Assembly: GCA_964398785.1 (NCBI GenBank) | Contig: CAYNNQ010000002.1 | Span: 62,001 to 126,000, forward strand | DNA: 64,000 bases | From: CAYNNQ01 sp964398785 | GTDB lineage: Bacteria; Desulfobacterota; Desulfovibrionia; Desulfovibrionales; Desulfonatronovibrionaceae | Direction: 5' to 3' | Part shown: piece by piece, positions 16,825 through 25,312 of the stretch | Layout of the letters: every line of letters begins with the position of its first letter | How positions within the stretch are numbered: the first letter of the stretch is position 1 | Program-made: the position numbers and the translations under genes | Notes under the pieces: generated by a model | Told to the model about the DNA's origin: nothing | Databases searched by the model: none | Seen by the model: the letters and a program-made list of their open reading frames with translations, nothing else

Positions 16825-17559
16825 ATGTGGGTTGAAGATAAAAAGGGTAGCAAGTGGAAAGTAACCATAGATGAAGAACACAAAGTGCATTTCTACAATC
16901 AGGGCAAGGCCTGTCTGGAAGTCAGGGTGGGATTTCCGGCGGAAAAGCTCTCTGATTATTACAAGCTCCAGGAAAAAGAGAAAGCAAATTTTTTACACTG
17001 GTTGGGCCGAAGGATTGGAATGCCCATGTGGCCCTTGTTTATCCAGCGCGGAATGGACAAGGAAATAGAACTTTTTTCTTCCCTGGGAGTTTTGGGAAAA
17101 AATGGAGAGCACGGAGATGATGCTGGATCTTCCGGGTACTGGGAATTTATCGTCCCGGAATGCCGGGAAGAGGCGATGGACCGAAAACCTTCTCTGCAAC
17201 CGACTTCCGAAGAGTTGTCGGAACATGAAAAGAGGTTAAACACTGTACGTTCACGGATAGCCGAGGAAGGGATAGCTGCTGTGAGTATCCGGATTCTTCC
17301 GGACAAGGAGGAAACAGTGAAATGTATGGACAGGGCTACCGAACTTATTCAGATTTGTGCAGTATGCAGCTGTCCAGCCGATCAGGTGGGGGTGTTCAGC
17401 GCGGAGGAAGGAAGTGACCGGGTTGTTCTGCATGGTATGTGTCCGGAATGCGCCCCCCGTAGTGAAGGAGATGAGGACAAAGTGCAGGCTATGCAAAACG
17501 CAGTCAGGGATTTGCTTCAGCGCGGACAGGTAAAGACCTGGACGAATGCGGAGCATTGA
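16825..17559 (+). CDS. Unrecognised protein with C-terminal Cys pairs
   Basis: This 244-residue soluble protein follows the NifX-like gene by 18 bases and has a clear ribosome-binding site (AAAGGGGAAG). I do not recognise the family. The C-terminal 80 residues contain two cysteine clusters, CAVCSC and CPEC about 40 residues apart, which may bind a metal such as zinc or an Fe-S cluster. The N-terminal half begins with a strand-rich stretch (WVEDKKGSKWKVTIDEE). The co-directional activator and NifX-like gene suggest one operon. Confidence 0.65.
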   Translation: MWVEDKKGSKWKVTIDEEHKVHFYNQGKACLEVRVGFPAEKLSDYYKLQEKEKANFLHWLGRRIGMPMWPLFIQRGMDKEIELFSSLGVLGKNGEHGDDAGSSGYWEFIVPECREEAMDRKPSLQPTSEELSEHEKRLNTVRSRIAEEGIAAVSIRILPDKEETVKCMDRATELIQICAVCSCPADQVGVFSAEEGSDRVVLHGMCPECAPRSEGDEDKVQAMQNAVRDLLQRGQVKTWTNAEH

Positions 17560-17621
17560 TATTTTTTTTCTTAAAAGAATCTAATTATAGTGATCCAAGA
17601 TGATTCCCAAAGGTGGATATT

Positions 17622-18686
17622 ATGAAAAAAAAGCTTATTGTCTTGCTGGGAGGGGTGATTGTCCTTGTTGGGGCTTTTTTGATATGGAAATGGACGGGTC
17701 CCCGAACGGATACTGCTACGGACAAAAAGTCCGCTCAAACAAAGTATGAGGTAAAAAACAAAGAAAAAAAGATCGGAAAGGATATGGATTCCTTTGAGGA
17801 ATCAGTTGTTTCCCCGGGAAATGGCAGTGCACCAGCTGCTGCCGACAATGGAACGCTGAAGCACAAAGAAGGAGACAATGCTTCGCAAAGGTCCGCGGGC
17901 AATAAAAAATCCCCTGTATCGAATAAAGAAGCAAGCCGCGAGGACGAGGTTATTACCCCGGAGTTCCTGCGTGATTTGGCCCGCCAGGTGTTTGAGCATT
18001 ATATTCCCGCGGATGCGGAGAGTAAGGAGCCGAGATTCACTCTTACATTCCGGGAGGTAAACACCCGCTACGGACTGAATATGTACGGTATAAAGGCCGA
18101 AGGGGGCACTATTTCCTCCATGCGTAAACATCTTTTTAGGTATGTTTTCTCCGAAAAAGTGCTCAGTTTTCTTACCCAGAAATATACACCTGTTTTTATC
18201 CGGGAACTGGTTTCCATATCGCGATCCACTCCCAAGATTGTTCAGAAAGAGGGGGGCGAGGAAAAAAAGGTGGTTTTAAAGGATTCGCAAATTGCGGATA
18301 TGCTAAGGCGTTTTGCCCGGCGTCTGGAGACAATTTCCACTGTACTCGGAGAATGTATGCAGAAAAAAAATAAACACCTGGTAAGTTCGTATATAAAGGC
18401 GGAAAAAAACGTCCACGAAGCCTATTTTGCCTATCGGCGGAAAAAGGAAAACAATAAGGATGAAGAGTTGGGTCGCCGGATAAAAGAGACAATTACCGCC
18501 CGCGAAAAGGCCCGTTCTAGATTAGCCGGGGCATTTTCCGCTGACGGAGACCAAGCGGTTTATATAGCCAAATGGGCTTTTAGACGGTACCAAAGCGGTG
18601 TATGTAAAAAGCGGTGCCTGCAAATGTTTTCCAAGTACGGTAAACGTGTAGCGGACAGATTAATGGACAAGGCCAAGGAGCTTTAG
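17622..18686 (+). CDS. Unrecognised membrane-anchored protein
   Basis: The 354-residue protein has one N-terminal transmembrane helix (KLIVLLGGVIVLVGAFLIW) and a long, very basic and charged remainder that would be periplasmic. The ATG at 17622 is favoured because AAAGGTGG sits 6 bases upstream; a GTG at 17613 would overlap that site. Residues 20-100 are low complexity, Lys/Glu/Ser-rich; residues 110-354 look mostly helical. No catalytic motif is visible and I do not recognise a family. Confidence 0.65.
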   Translation: MKKKLIVLLGGVIVLVGAFLIWKWTGPRTDTATDKKSAQTKYEVKNKEKKIGKDMDSFEESVVSPGNGSAPAAADNGTLKHKEGDNASQRSAGNKKSPVSNKEASREDEVITPEFLRDLARQVFEHYIPADAESKEPRFTLTFREVNTRYGLNMYGIKAEGGTISSMRKHLFRYVFSEKVLSFLTQKYTPVFIRELVSISRSTPKIVQKEGGEEKKVVLKDSQIADMLRRFARRLETISTVLGECMQKKNKHLVSSYIKAEKNVHEAYFAYRRKKENNKDEELGRRIKETITAREKARSRLAGAFSADGDQAVYIAKWAFRRYQSGVCKKRCLQMFSKYGKRVADRLMDKAKEL

Positions 18687-18879
18687 CCTCTGGTGGGTTT
18701 GAAATTGCCTTTGACCGAAAAGCGTGTTGCCCCTGAAGAAAATATCTGCAATTAAAATTGTTCAATTAAATAAAGAAAGATTATTAAAATTAGGACGATG
18801 CAAATAGAGATTTGTTTTTCAAAGTATAATCTCGCCGCAATATGGGCGTGAAAGAATTCAAAAAATATCGGGAGGAGCT

Positions 18880-19170
18880 ATGGGGACTGAGAAGTTTCCG
18901 GCGTGGCAGGATCTGAATCTAGGTGCGGCCATCGTTACCCCGGGCAATGCCGCGGGCTTGAAAACAGGTGACTGGCGTTCGGAAGTACCTGTTCTGGAGG
19001 AGGAAAAATGCATAAAGTGCGGTTTATGCGAAGTCTATTGCCCGGAGTTTTGTATAAGCGAGGACTCGGATGGCATTTTCCGGGCGAACCTTTATTATTG
19101 CAAGGGATGCGGCATCTGCGCCACTGAATGCCCCAAGGAAGCAATAACCATGCAGAGGGAGGAGGATTAA
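18880..19170 (+). CDS. 2-oxoacid:ferredoxin oxidoreductase, delta (ferredoxin-like) subunit
   Basis: This 96-residue protein carries two [4Fe-4S] motifs, CIKCGLCEVYCP and CKGCGICATECP, typical of the delta subunit of pyruvate or other 2-oxoacid ferredoxin oxidoreductases. It passes electrons from the thiamine-diphosphate centre to ferredoxin. GGGAGGAG lies 6 bases before the ATG. Its TAA overlaps the ATG of the alpha gene (TAATG), so the subunits are translated together. Confidence 0.88.
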   Translation: MGTEKFPAWQDLNLGAAIVTPGNAAGLKTGDWRSEVPVLEEEKCIKCGLCEVYCPEFCISEDSDGIFRANLYYCKGCGICATECPKEAITMQREED

Positions 19171-20345
19171 TGTCCAAAAGGATAGGAACCGAGGTCTCAC
19201 TAGCAATGGCGGAAGCGGTGAAGATGGCCAAAGTGGATGTTGTTTCCGCTTATCCCATTACGCCCCAGACGCATATCGTGGAGGAGCTTTCCGAATATGT
19301 GGCCAATGCCGAACTGGATGCGGCTTTTGTCCCCGTGGAATCGGAACATTCGGCCATGAGCGCGGCTGTTGGAGCCTCAGCCACTGGAGCCAGGGTCTTT
19401 ACAGCTACTTCTGCTCAAGGCCTGGCCTTGATGCACGAGATACTTTTCATTGCTTCCAGCATGCGTACTCCAATGGTCATGACCATTGCCAATCGGGCTC
19501 TTTCCGGACCCATTTCCATCTGGAATGATCACAGCGACATCATGTCCGAAAAAGATATTGGTTGGATTCAGCTTTTTGTGGAAAATGGTCAGGAGGCATA
19601 TGATTTAACTATTGCCGCATTTAAAATCGGCGAAGACAAACGGGTTCATTTGCCGGTCGGAGTAAATATGGACGGCTTTACCTTGAGCCACATGATAGAA
19701 CCGGTACAGATCCTGGAACAGGAAGATGTGGATGGTTTTTTGCCTGATTTTGAGGCGGGCTTGAAGCTTGATCCGGAGCACCCAGTGACCTTGGGTCCGG
19801 TTGGGGTCCCGGAGGTATATTTGGAAGCCAAGAAACAATGTGAACAGGCCCTGCTCGGATCCAAAGAAGTTGTCCGGGAGGTCTTTGAGGAATGGTACGA
19901 GCTTACCGGACGCAAATATGAACTGGTAGAGCAAAACGGGGATCTGGATGCGGATATTGCCCTGGTAAGCATGGGCTCTTTGGGGGAAACTGCGATGACC
20001 GCTGTGGACTCTCTGGGAACAGAAGGGGAATGTGTACACCAGATCCGTTTGCGCCTCTGGAGGCCTTTTCCGGAGGAGGAGTTCATGGAGGCCATAAAGG
20101 GGGTAAAGACTCTGGTGGTTTTGGATAGGGCCCTCAGTCCAGGGAGCAATAGCGGGCCGGTGGCTCAGGAAATAAAGAGTATGATGTATGGGTATCCCGA
20201 TGCCCCGGACATCCGGAATGTTATTGTCGGAGTCGGCGGGCGGGATGTCCCGGTTAAAGAATTCAAGGCCATTTATCATGCGGCCAAGTCCGGCAATTTG
20301 GAAAGCGGATATACAATTTGGGGGGTACGCAGCAATGCAGGATAA
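19170..20345 (+). CDS. 2-oxoacid:ferredoxin oxidoreductase, alpha subunit
   Basis: The 391-residue protein begins MSKRIGTEVSLAMAEAV and has the family patterns AYPITPQTHIVEELSE, VESEHSAMSAAVGAS, TSAQGLALMHE and SDIMSEKDIGWIQLF. It provides the pyrimidine-side domain for thiamine diphosphate. The ATG at 19170 overlaps the delta stop; the frame runs upstream only inside the delta gene. The following beta gene overlaps by 11 bp. The substrate could be pyruvate, 2-ketoisovalerate or another 2-oxoacid; sequence alone does not decide. Confidence 0.9.
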   Translation: MSKRIGTEVSLAMAEAVKMAKVDVVSAYPITPQTHIVEELSEYVANAELDAAFVPVESEHSAMSAAVGASATGARVFTATSAQGLALMHEILFIASSMRTPMVMTIANRALSGPISIWNDHSDIMSEKDIGWIQLFVENGQEAYDLTIAAFKIGEDKRVHLPVGVNMDGFTLSHMIEPVQILEQEDVDGFLPDFEAGLKLDPEHPVTLGPVGVPEVYLEAKKQCEQALLGSKEVVREVFEEWYELTGRKYELVEQNGDLDADIALVSMGSLGETAMTAVDSLGTEGECVHQIRLRLWRPFPEEEFMEAIKGVKTLVVLDRALSPGSNSGPVAQEIKSMMYGYPDAPDIRNVIVGVGGRDVPVKEFKAIYHAAKSGNLESGYTIWGVRSNAG

Positions 20346-21288
20346 CTCAGCAGTGATAGATTATGAAAAGGTTTCGGCAAAGTCCGTTCCCAAGGAATCC
20401 ATGGTAACCTCGGGCCACAGGGCCTGTCAGGGATGCGGGGAGATATTGGCCATGGGGATGGTCACCAAGGCAGCCGGGCCAAATACTATTGTAGTCAATG
20501 CCACCGGCTGTATGGAAATTGTCACCTCACCTTTTCCGGAAAGTGCCTGGAAGGTCCCCTGGATACATGTGGCTTTCGAGAATGCAGCTGCTGTGGCTTC
20601 CGGTATAGAATCCGCTATTCAGGTCTTGTACAAGAAGGGCAAAATCCAAAACACAAAACCGAATATAATAGCCTTTGCCGGAGACGGAGGCACTGCAGAC
20701 ATTGGGCTTCAGGCTTTGTCCGGGGCTTTGGAGCGCGGGCATAATCTGCTTTATGTCTGTTTGGATAATGAGGCGTACATGAATACCGGAATCCAGCGTT
20801 CCAGCTCCACTCCTTATGGAGCGATGACTACCACCTCTCCGCCGGGAAAGAGGAGCAAGGGCCAGTATACCTGGAAAAAGAACGTACCCATGATAGCTGC
20901 GGCGCACGAGATACCTTATGTGGCCACGGCAAGTCCCGCCTATTACCTGGATTTAATGAACAAGGTACGTAAGTCGTTGGCAGTGGAGGGTCCTGCTTAT
21001 ATGCAGATTTTTTCTCCTTGCCCCACAGGCTGGAGGAGCAAGCCGGAGCAGAGTATTACCCTGGCCAAACTGGCTGCGCAGACAGGGATGTTCCCCCTCT
21101 ATGAAGTGATTTACGGTAAGTATAATATTACCCAGAAAACCAAGAAACTCAAACCAGTACGGGAATACTTAAAGCTGCAAAGGCGCTTTCGGCATCTGAC
21201 TGACGAGGATATAGATTTTATTCAGGATCGGCTGCAGGAAGAATTCGATAAATTGCAGGAGTTGGCCGGAGTGGAAGAAAGCGAATAG
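20335..21288 (+). CDS. 2-oxoacid:ferredoxin oxidoreductase, beta subunit
   Basis: The 317-residue protein binds thiamine diphosphate: CQGCGE near the N-terminus, AFAGDGGTADIG (the GDG metal/ThDP motif) and CLDNEAYMNTGIQRSS. With the alpha and delta subunits it would oxidatively decarboxylate a 2-oxoacid to its acyl-CoA and reduce ferredoxin. The ATG at 20335 overlaps the alpha gene. No gamma subunit gene lies on either side; that subunit, if used, is encoded elsewhere. Confidence 0.9.
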   Translation: MQDNSAVIDYEKVSAKSVPKESMVTSGHRACQGCGEILAMGMVTKAAGPNTIVVNATGCMEIVTSPFPESAWKVPWIHVAFENAAAVASGIESAIQVLYKKGKIQNTKPNIIAFAGDGGTADIGLQALSGALERGHNLLYVCLDNEAYMNTGIQRSSSTPYGAMTTTSPPGKRSKGQYTWKKNVPMIAAAHEIPYVATASPAYYLDLMNKVRKSLAVEGPAYMQIFSPCPTGWRSKPEQSITLAKLAAQTGMFPLYEVIYGKYNITQKTKKLKPVREYLKLQRRFRHLTDEDIDFIQDRLQEEFDKLQELAGVEESE

Positions 21289-21312
21289 TCTTGGCCAAGA
21301 ACAGGTTCCGGG

Positions 21313-21342
21313 AAAAGCGGATCCGAAGGGGTCCGCTTTTTT
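21313..21342. terminator. Bidirectional terminator after the oxidoreductase genes
   Basis: The hairpin AAAAGCGGAtCC-gaag-GGgTCCGCTTTT, followed by a T run, lies between the convergent beta-subunit gene and the YkgJ-like gene. It has A/T tracts on both sides, so it can serve both strands. Confidence 0.8.
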
Positions 21343-21345
21343 GGT

Positions 21346-21981
21346 TCAAAGGCAAAGTTGGAAATAGCGCTGTATGAGAGGTAATATCTGCAGCAGGGGA
21401 CGCCCGAAATAAAAGGAGATTGTTTCTGGGTCACATCCGGTCTTTTCCAGGAAATTTTGCCTAAAATTTTGGTCGAAGTCTATTTTTTCCCTTATCCTTG
21501 TTTGTTCTGACCATTTTTGAGAAGGCGCGGATTCCATGAGAGAGAGGATTTCCGCCAGGGAACAATTCTGGGCGTGGAATTGGATCAGGTCCCACAAGGC
21601 GGAATCTGCGCTTAAAATATTTTTTCGGGAGAGCAGATTGTATTGGTAAATGGCTTTTAGGTCAGTTGTGTCCCAGCATTGGAAAAGCGCGCATTGGATT
21701 GGGCGAAAAGAGTATATAGTGCAGCTTTTGTCTCGGGAATCAAAGAATTTGCATTCCCAGCTTGATTCTGTTCTTCCCCGTATTTTGAATATTTCCTCCT
21801 CCAAGATCTTTATTTCCCCAGTTACCGGATCATTTACCGGTTCTCCCGGTCGTAAAAGGACAACGTCCCGGCGGCTGATAAGATTTTCATCCAGTAGGCG
21901 GCAGTCTTGTGTATGCAGGGTGGGACCGCCATATTTGCAGCATTTTCCGCACCGCTGGCAACCCGTTGGAATATCTGTCAT
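21346..21981 (-). CDS. YkgJ-like cysteine cluster protein
   Basis: The 211-residue protein begins with the cysteine cluster CQRCGKCCKYGG, continues to CRLLDEN, and later has CKFFDSRDKSCTIY and RPIQCALF. This pattern of about eight cysteines defines the YkgJ/Fe-S cluster-binding superfamily, expected to bind zinc or an iron-sulfur cluster. The precise role is not known for most members. It converges on the oxidoreductase genes. Confidence 0.82.
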   Translation of the reverse strand: MTDIPTGCQRCGKCCKYGGPTLHTQDCRLLDENLISRRDVVLLRPGEPVNDPVTGEIKILEEEIFKIRGRTESSWECKFFDSRDKSCTIYSFRPIQCALFQCWDTTDLKAIYQYNLLSRKNILSADSALWDLIQFHAQNCSLAEILSLMESAPSQKWSEQTRIREKIDFDQNFRQNFLEKTGCDPETISFYFGRPLLQILPLIQRYFQLCL

Positions 21982-22002
21982 GGAGAGGTTTCTTGATAGG
22001 GA

Positions 22003-22866
22003 TTAGTTTGGAGAAACTGTGAGGTCCATAAGCTTGGGGTCGGGGGTGAATAGTTTTTCCTGAATCCGGGTAAACATTCCCGGATCTTTTTTTATTTCCT
22101 TGACGGTGCGCAGGTTTTCAAAACCCATGGGATCATAATCCAGACAATAGGCAAGTTGTGGTTCTTGCAGGAAATTTACTACCGTGGCCCGGCTTAGATC
22201 CAACATTTGATCCAAATATCCGTTTTTACCAACCGGCAGGGCCAAATCCAAAAGGCGGAGAGAGACTTCCCAGCTTTGCAGCCGGGAAAAGGCAACACCC
22301 TGTTTGTACAGTTGTTTTTTTAAAGCAAAAGGGAGTTTGGGTTTCTGGAGCACAAGGCGTAGTATTTTATCTGCTTTTTGATCTTTGGTGCCCATCACGG
22401 CATGGGCTTGCTTGTTTACCCCAGTAATTACCCTGTCCGCCTGCATCTCCACATAGACATGGCTCATTTTCCCGCTACCCGGGAGGATACTCAGGGTATT
22501 GGGCACATAGAAATTGTGGGCTATAGTGTCTGCAGCCAGATGACTCAAATATCCGTAGCCGTAAGAGCGGATGGAGTCATCCTTGCACTCCAGAAGGCGG
22601 AAAGCTGTTTCCCAATTGTGGCAGTGCTTGGAATGCAGCTTTTTGCCCTTGCCCATATAAATATCCGCGCTTAGGCAGCCATATTTAAAAGAGTGCGGAT
22701 AGGCAGATACGATATTTGCAATATGGGAAGCTATAAACTGCAAATTGGACAAAACATAGTTAGCGGTATGCAGATGCACACCCGGTCCCCATGCCAATGC
22801 TTCGTTTATGTCCAAAAGGGAGAAAAGTATGGCTCCGAGCAAAGCTATAAAAGTTTTATATATCAT
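22003..22866 (-). CDS. Zinc-dependent phospholipase C-like secreted protein
   Basis: From the ATG at 22866 the protein has 287 residues and an N-terminal signal sequence ending ALA, directly followed by WGPGVHLHTANYVL. Trp at the mature N-terminus and the spaced histidines (HLHTAN, KLHSKHCHNWE, LSHLAADTIAHNFYVP) match the zinc-dependent phospholipase C fold, in which Trp1 and histidines bind three zinc ions. A TTG six codons earlier would also be in frame. Activity and substrate are inferred. Confidence 0.75.
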   Translation of the reverse strand: MIYKTFIALLGAILFSLLDINEALAWGPGVHLHTANYVLSNLQFIASHIANIVSAYPHSFKYGCLSADIYMGKGKKLHSKHCHNWETAFRLLECKDDSIRSYGYGYLSHLAADTIAHNFYVPNTLSILPGSGKMSHVYVEMQADRVITGVNKQAHAVMGTKDQKADKILRLVLQKPKLPFALKKQLYKQGVAFSRLQSWEVSLRLLDLALPVGKNGYLDQMLDLSRATVVNFLQEPQLAYCLDYDPMGFENLRTVKEIKKDPGMFTRIQEKLFTPDPKLMDLTVSPN

Positions 22867-22895
22867 TATGGGTTGGCCCGCCAAGTTGGCTGATA

Positions 22896-23020
22896 CGTCT
22901 GCAAAAAATATGTTTTTGCAGGTAGTGTTAAGTTGTTAAGTGTTAAGTAAAAACAGGTAATTGCAGAATTTGATCTGTCCAGCCTTCGACTTTTTGCAGT
23001 TGCGTCTTGGCTGACAGAGT
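22896..23020 (+). repeat. R2 repeat copy 2
   Basis: This copy reads GTCTGCAAAAAATATG-TTTTTGCAGG, then TAGTGTTAAGTTGTTAAG, then GCAGAATTTGATCTGTCC and CCAGCCTTCGACTTTTTGCA. Blocks and order agree with copies at 14803 (minus) and 48344 (plus). It lies between the phospholipase-like gene and tRNA-Arg. Confidence 0.7.
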
Positions 23021-23042
23021 TTCTTCGCAGTAGCGTTATTCC

Positions 23043-23119
23043 TGGCGCGCCCGGGAGGATTCGAACCCCCGGCCAAGAGCTTAGAAGGCTCCTGCTCTAT
23101 CCTACTGAGCTACGGGCGC
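23043..23119 (-). tRNA. tRNA-Arg (anticodon TCT)
   Basis: The minus strand folds as a complete cloverleaf: acceptor GCGCCCG/CGGGCGC, D-arm AGCTCAGTAGGATAGAGC, anticodon loop CTTCTAA with anticodon TCT, T-arm GGGGGTTCGAATCCTCC. The terminal CCA is encoded (23043-23045). The 77-nt gene reads AGA codons. Confidence 0.95.
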
Positions 23120-23296
23120 ATAGCTAGGTTCATTATATTTTTTGCCTTATTCGGTCAAGCAAATACCTCTGTCTCCAGTTTGGAGCTCTTCTATTGCCAT
23201 TTAAAGAATTTATGTATAAATCAGGCTTAAAACGCGGACTTATTTTTTTAAAAAGAGTAATAGAAAAGATAGGCTTATAACGATACAGGAGTGGAT

Positions 23297-24628
23297 ATGG
23301 ATATTTGCATTGTGGGTACCGGCTATGTGGGCCTGGTCACGGCCGCCTGTTTTGCGGAGATGGGCAATAATGTATGCTGCGTGGATATAAACGAAGAGGT
23401 TGTGGATAAGCTCCGCGGAGGGCAGGTGCACATCCATGAACCCGGTCTCCAGGAAATGGTCAAACGCAATAGTTCGCAAGGGCGGCTGCATTTTACAACC
23501 GATATTGCAGAGGGAATGGAAAACAGGCTTTTTGTGTTCGTGTGTGTGGGGACCCCGGCCACGGACGACGGCAGCGCCGATCTTTCCCACGTTTTTCAGG
23601 TTGCCAGGGAGATTGGGCGCAGTATGCAAGATTACAAGATAGTTGTGGACAAGTCCACCGTACCGGTGGGCACTGCGGACAAGGTCCGGGAATGCATTAA
23701 AGCGGAGCTAGACAAAAGGGATACAGTCCAGGAATTCGATGTGGTTTCCAATCCCGAATTCTTGAAAGAAGGGGACGCAATCAGCGATTTCATGAAACCG
23801 GATCGGGTGGTGGTAGGTACGGATAATGTACGTACTGCTGAACTTTTGAGGGCACTCTACGATCCTTTTGCCCGAAGTCGGGACAAGCTCATGGTTATGT
23901 CTGTTAAAAGTGCGGAAATGACCAAATATGCCTCCAATTGCATGCTGGCCACCAAAATATCATTTATAAACGAGATTGCTAATCTGTGCGAACGGGTTGG
24001 AGCCGATGTCCGTGATGTACGCCAGGGAATCGGTTCGGATCACCGTATTGGTTACCATTTCATATATCCGGGAATAGGTTATGGCGGTTCCTGTTTCCCC
24101 AAAGACGTCAAGGCACTTATAAAAACGGCCAGAGAGGTCGGGCACCGGGCTGAACTCCTGGAATCCGTGGATGAGGTAAACGATAAGCAAAAACGGGTCC
24201 TGGTGCGCAAGATACTGGATTATTTTGATAATCAAGGAGGGGTCCAGGGAAAGACCTTGGCCCTGTGGGGGCTCGCCTTCAAGGCCAATACCGATGATTT
24301 GCGCGAGGCACCATCAGTGAAGATCATTTCCGAGTTGAGCTCAAGGGGGATGCATATAAGAGCCTTTGATCCTGTGGCCGGGGACAGGGGACAGCAAGAA
24401 TTTGCGGATAATGAGAATGTATCCATTGAGATGGACCAGTACTCCGTTTTGCAGGAGGCAGATGCCCTGGCCGTGGTCACGGAGTGGAATCAATTCCGTA
24501 ATCCGGATTTCCAGGCCATTAAAACCAACCTCCAGGCGCCTGTCATATTTGATGGCAGGAATCTCTATCCTCCGGAAATGCTGGTAAGCAAAGGGTTTGC
24601 CTATTTCTGCATAGGGAAGGGGGCTTAA
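23297..24628 (+). CDS. UDP-glucose 6-dehydrogenase
   Basis: The 443-residue enzyme starts MDICIVGTGYVGLVTAACF (NAD-binding Rossmann GxGxxG) and has DKSTVPVGTADKV, SNPEFLKEGDAI and the catalytic cysteine in YGGSCFPKDVKAL. It oxidises UDP-glucose to UDP-glucuronate for polysaccharide synthesis. The ATG at 23297 follows CAGGAG by five bases; a GTG two codons upstream would overlap that site. GDP-mannose dehydrogenases share the fold, but the motifs fit UDP-glucose enzymes better. Confidence 0.9.
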   Translation: MDICIVGTGYVGLVTAACFAEMGNNVCCVDINEEVVDKLRGGQVHIHEPGLQEMVKRNSSQGRLHFTTDIAEGMENRLFVFVCVGTPATDDGSADLSHVFQVAREIGRSMQDYKIVVDKSTVPVGTADKVRECIKAELDKRDTVQEFDVVSNPEFLKEGDAISDFMKPDRVVVGTDNVRTAELLRALYDPFARSRDKLMVMSVKSAEMTKYASNCMLATKISFINEIANLCERVGADVRDVRQGIGSDHRIGYHFIYPGIGYGGSCFPKDVKALIKTAREVGHRAELLESVDEVNDKQKRVLVRKILDYFDNQGGVQGKTLALWGLAFKANTDDLREAPSVKIISELSSRGMHIRAFDPVAGDRGQQEFADNENVSIEMDQYSVLQEADALAVVTEWNQFRNPDFQAIKTNLQAPVIFDGRNLYPPEMLVSKGFAYFCIGKGA

Positions 24629-24629
24629 G

Positions 24630-24688
24630 TATTGCTTACTAATGCTTTATTTTAAAAACGGGTGTTTTTTGCTTTTCAATAAGCAATA
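24630..24688 (+). terminator. Probable terminator/inverted repeat after the UDP-glucose dehydrogenase gene
   Basis: Immediately after the stop codon TATTGCTTA (24630-24638) pairs perfectly with TAAGCAATA (24680-24688), followed by TTTTAG. Inside it is a smaller AAAAAC...GTTTTT hairpin. The long loop makes it an atypical terminator. Confidence 0.45.
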
Positions 24689-24730
24689 TTTTAGTTATTA
24701 AAAGAATCAGGTATTCTGTCATGGTGGGGA

Positions 24731-24767
24731 GGTGGGAGTCCTAACGGCCACCTAATTTGTTTTTTTG
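24731..24767 (+). terminator. Hairpin with T tract upstream of the candidate 6S RNA
   Basis: AGGTGG and CCACCT form a stem of 6 bp around a 12-base loop, followed by TAATTTGTTTTTTT. It looks like an intrinsic terminator for a transcript arriving from the UDP-glucose dehydrogenase side, or a leader hairpin of the RNA that follows. Confidence 0.4.
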
Positions 24768-24774
24768 TTCGGAG

Positions 24775-24972
24775 AGGGGGAGGGCAATACTTGACCTCGG
24801 CAATTTTTGCATTTCTCTTGTGCATGGATCGGGGAATATGCGCGTACGGATTTTTGGATTTCCTGCTTATCAGAGGCTTTCGGAACCCGCACATGTGTTC
24901 TCCATATCCGCAAGTCTTATGTTTGCGGATAAAAAGCAGGTTGCCGGCAATTTTTAAATTGTCCCCTTTTTT
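24775..24972 (+). ncRNA. Candidate 6S RNA
   Basis: About 190 nt fold as a long rod with a central bubble, the layout of 6S RNA. The closing stem pairs GGGCAAU (24782-24788) with AUUGUCC (24958-24964). The next helices are CGGCAA (24798-24803) with UUGCCG (24941-24946) and UUUUU (24804-24808) with AAAAA (24931-24935). The bubble has about 22 unpaired bases on the 5' side and a perfect 8-bp hairpin, AUCCGCAA/UUGCGGAU (24906-24930), on the 3' side. The apical arm starts GGGGAA (24831-24836) with UUCUCC (24898-24903). A T run follows at 24967. 6S RNA holds the housekeeping RNA polymerase; this identity rests on shape, not homology. Confidence 0.5.
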
Positions 24973-25043
24973 GTCTTTGGGCGGGAAGGCAAGAGGGTTA
25001 TAGAAAAAAGGAATAGATTTGCGGCTCTGGGCAACAAAACAAA

Positions 25044-25072
25044 AAAGGTTGCGAGTGATCGCAACCTTTTTA
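25044..25072. terminator. Terminator downstream of tRNA-Pro
   Basis: AAAAAGGTTGCGA-gtga-TCGCAACCTTTTT is a perfect 12-13 bp hairpin with A and T tracts on both sides. It lies just beyond the 3' end of the minus-strand tRNA-Pro. Confidence 0.85.
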
Positions 25073-25079
25073 TTTCCTT

Positions 25080-25157
25080 TGGTCGGGATGGCAGGATTCG
25101 AACCTGCGATTTCAGCGTCCCGAACGCTGCGCTCTAGCCAGACTGAGCCACATCCCG
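25080..25157 (-). tRNA. tRNA-Pro (anticodon CGG)
   Basis: The minus strand forms a full cloverleaf with acceptor CGGGATG/CATCCCG, D-arm GGCTCAGTCTGGCTAGAGC, anticodon stem CAGCG/CGCTG around loop TTCGGGA (anticodon CGG), and T-arm GCAGGTTCGAATCCTGC. CCA is encoded at 25080-25082. The 78-nt gene reads CCG codons. Confidence 0.95.
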
Positions 25158-25312
25158 TTTAGCGATATATCTTTTAGCGCAAATTGTTCCTAAAGGCAAG
25201 AATTTTTTATGCTTTGTTGCCTATCTGGTTCAGGGGAGGTAGGGAAGTAGATTATGCGCCCTATCCGGATTTTTTTTAAAATTTGAAAGGACAAATCAAT
25301 AGGTATGTCATA

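Noticed and set aside
22158..22427. 89-codon + strand frame opposite the phospholipase-like gene
   Set aside because: It is a shadow of the minus-strand coding frame and has no start signal of its own.
24720..24770. Riboswitch or T-box in the hairpin with the T tract
   Set aside because: No downstream + strand gene within reach and none of the usual conserved motifs; it is better read as a terminator or leader hairpin.
24757..24957. 66-codon frame in the gap between UDP-glucose dehydrogenase and tRNA-Pro
   Set aside because: It lies inside the candidate 6S RNA, has no ribosome site and a random-looking product.
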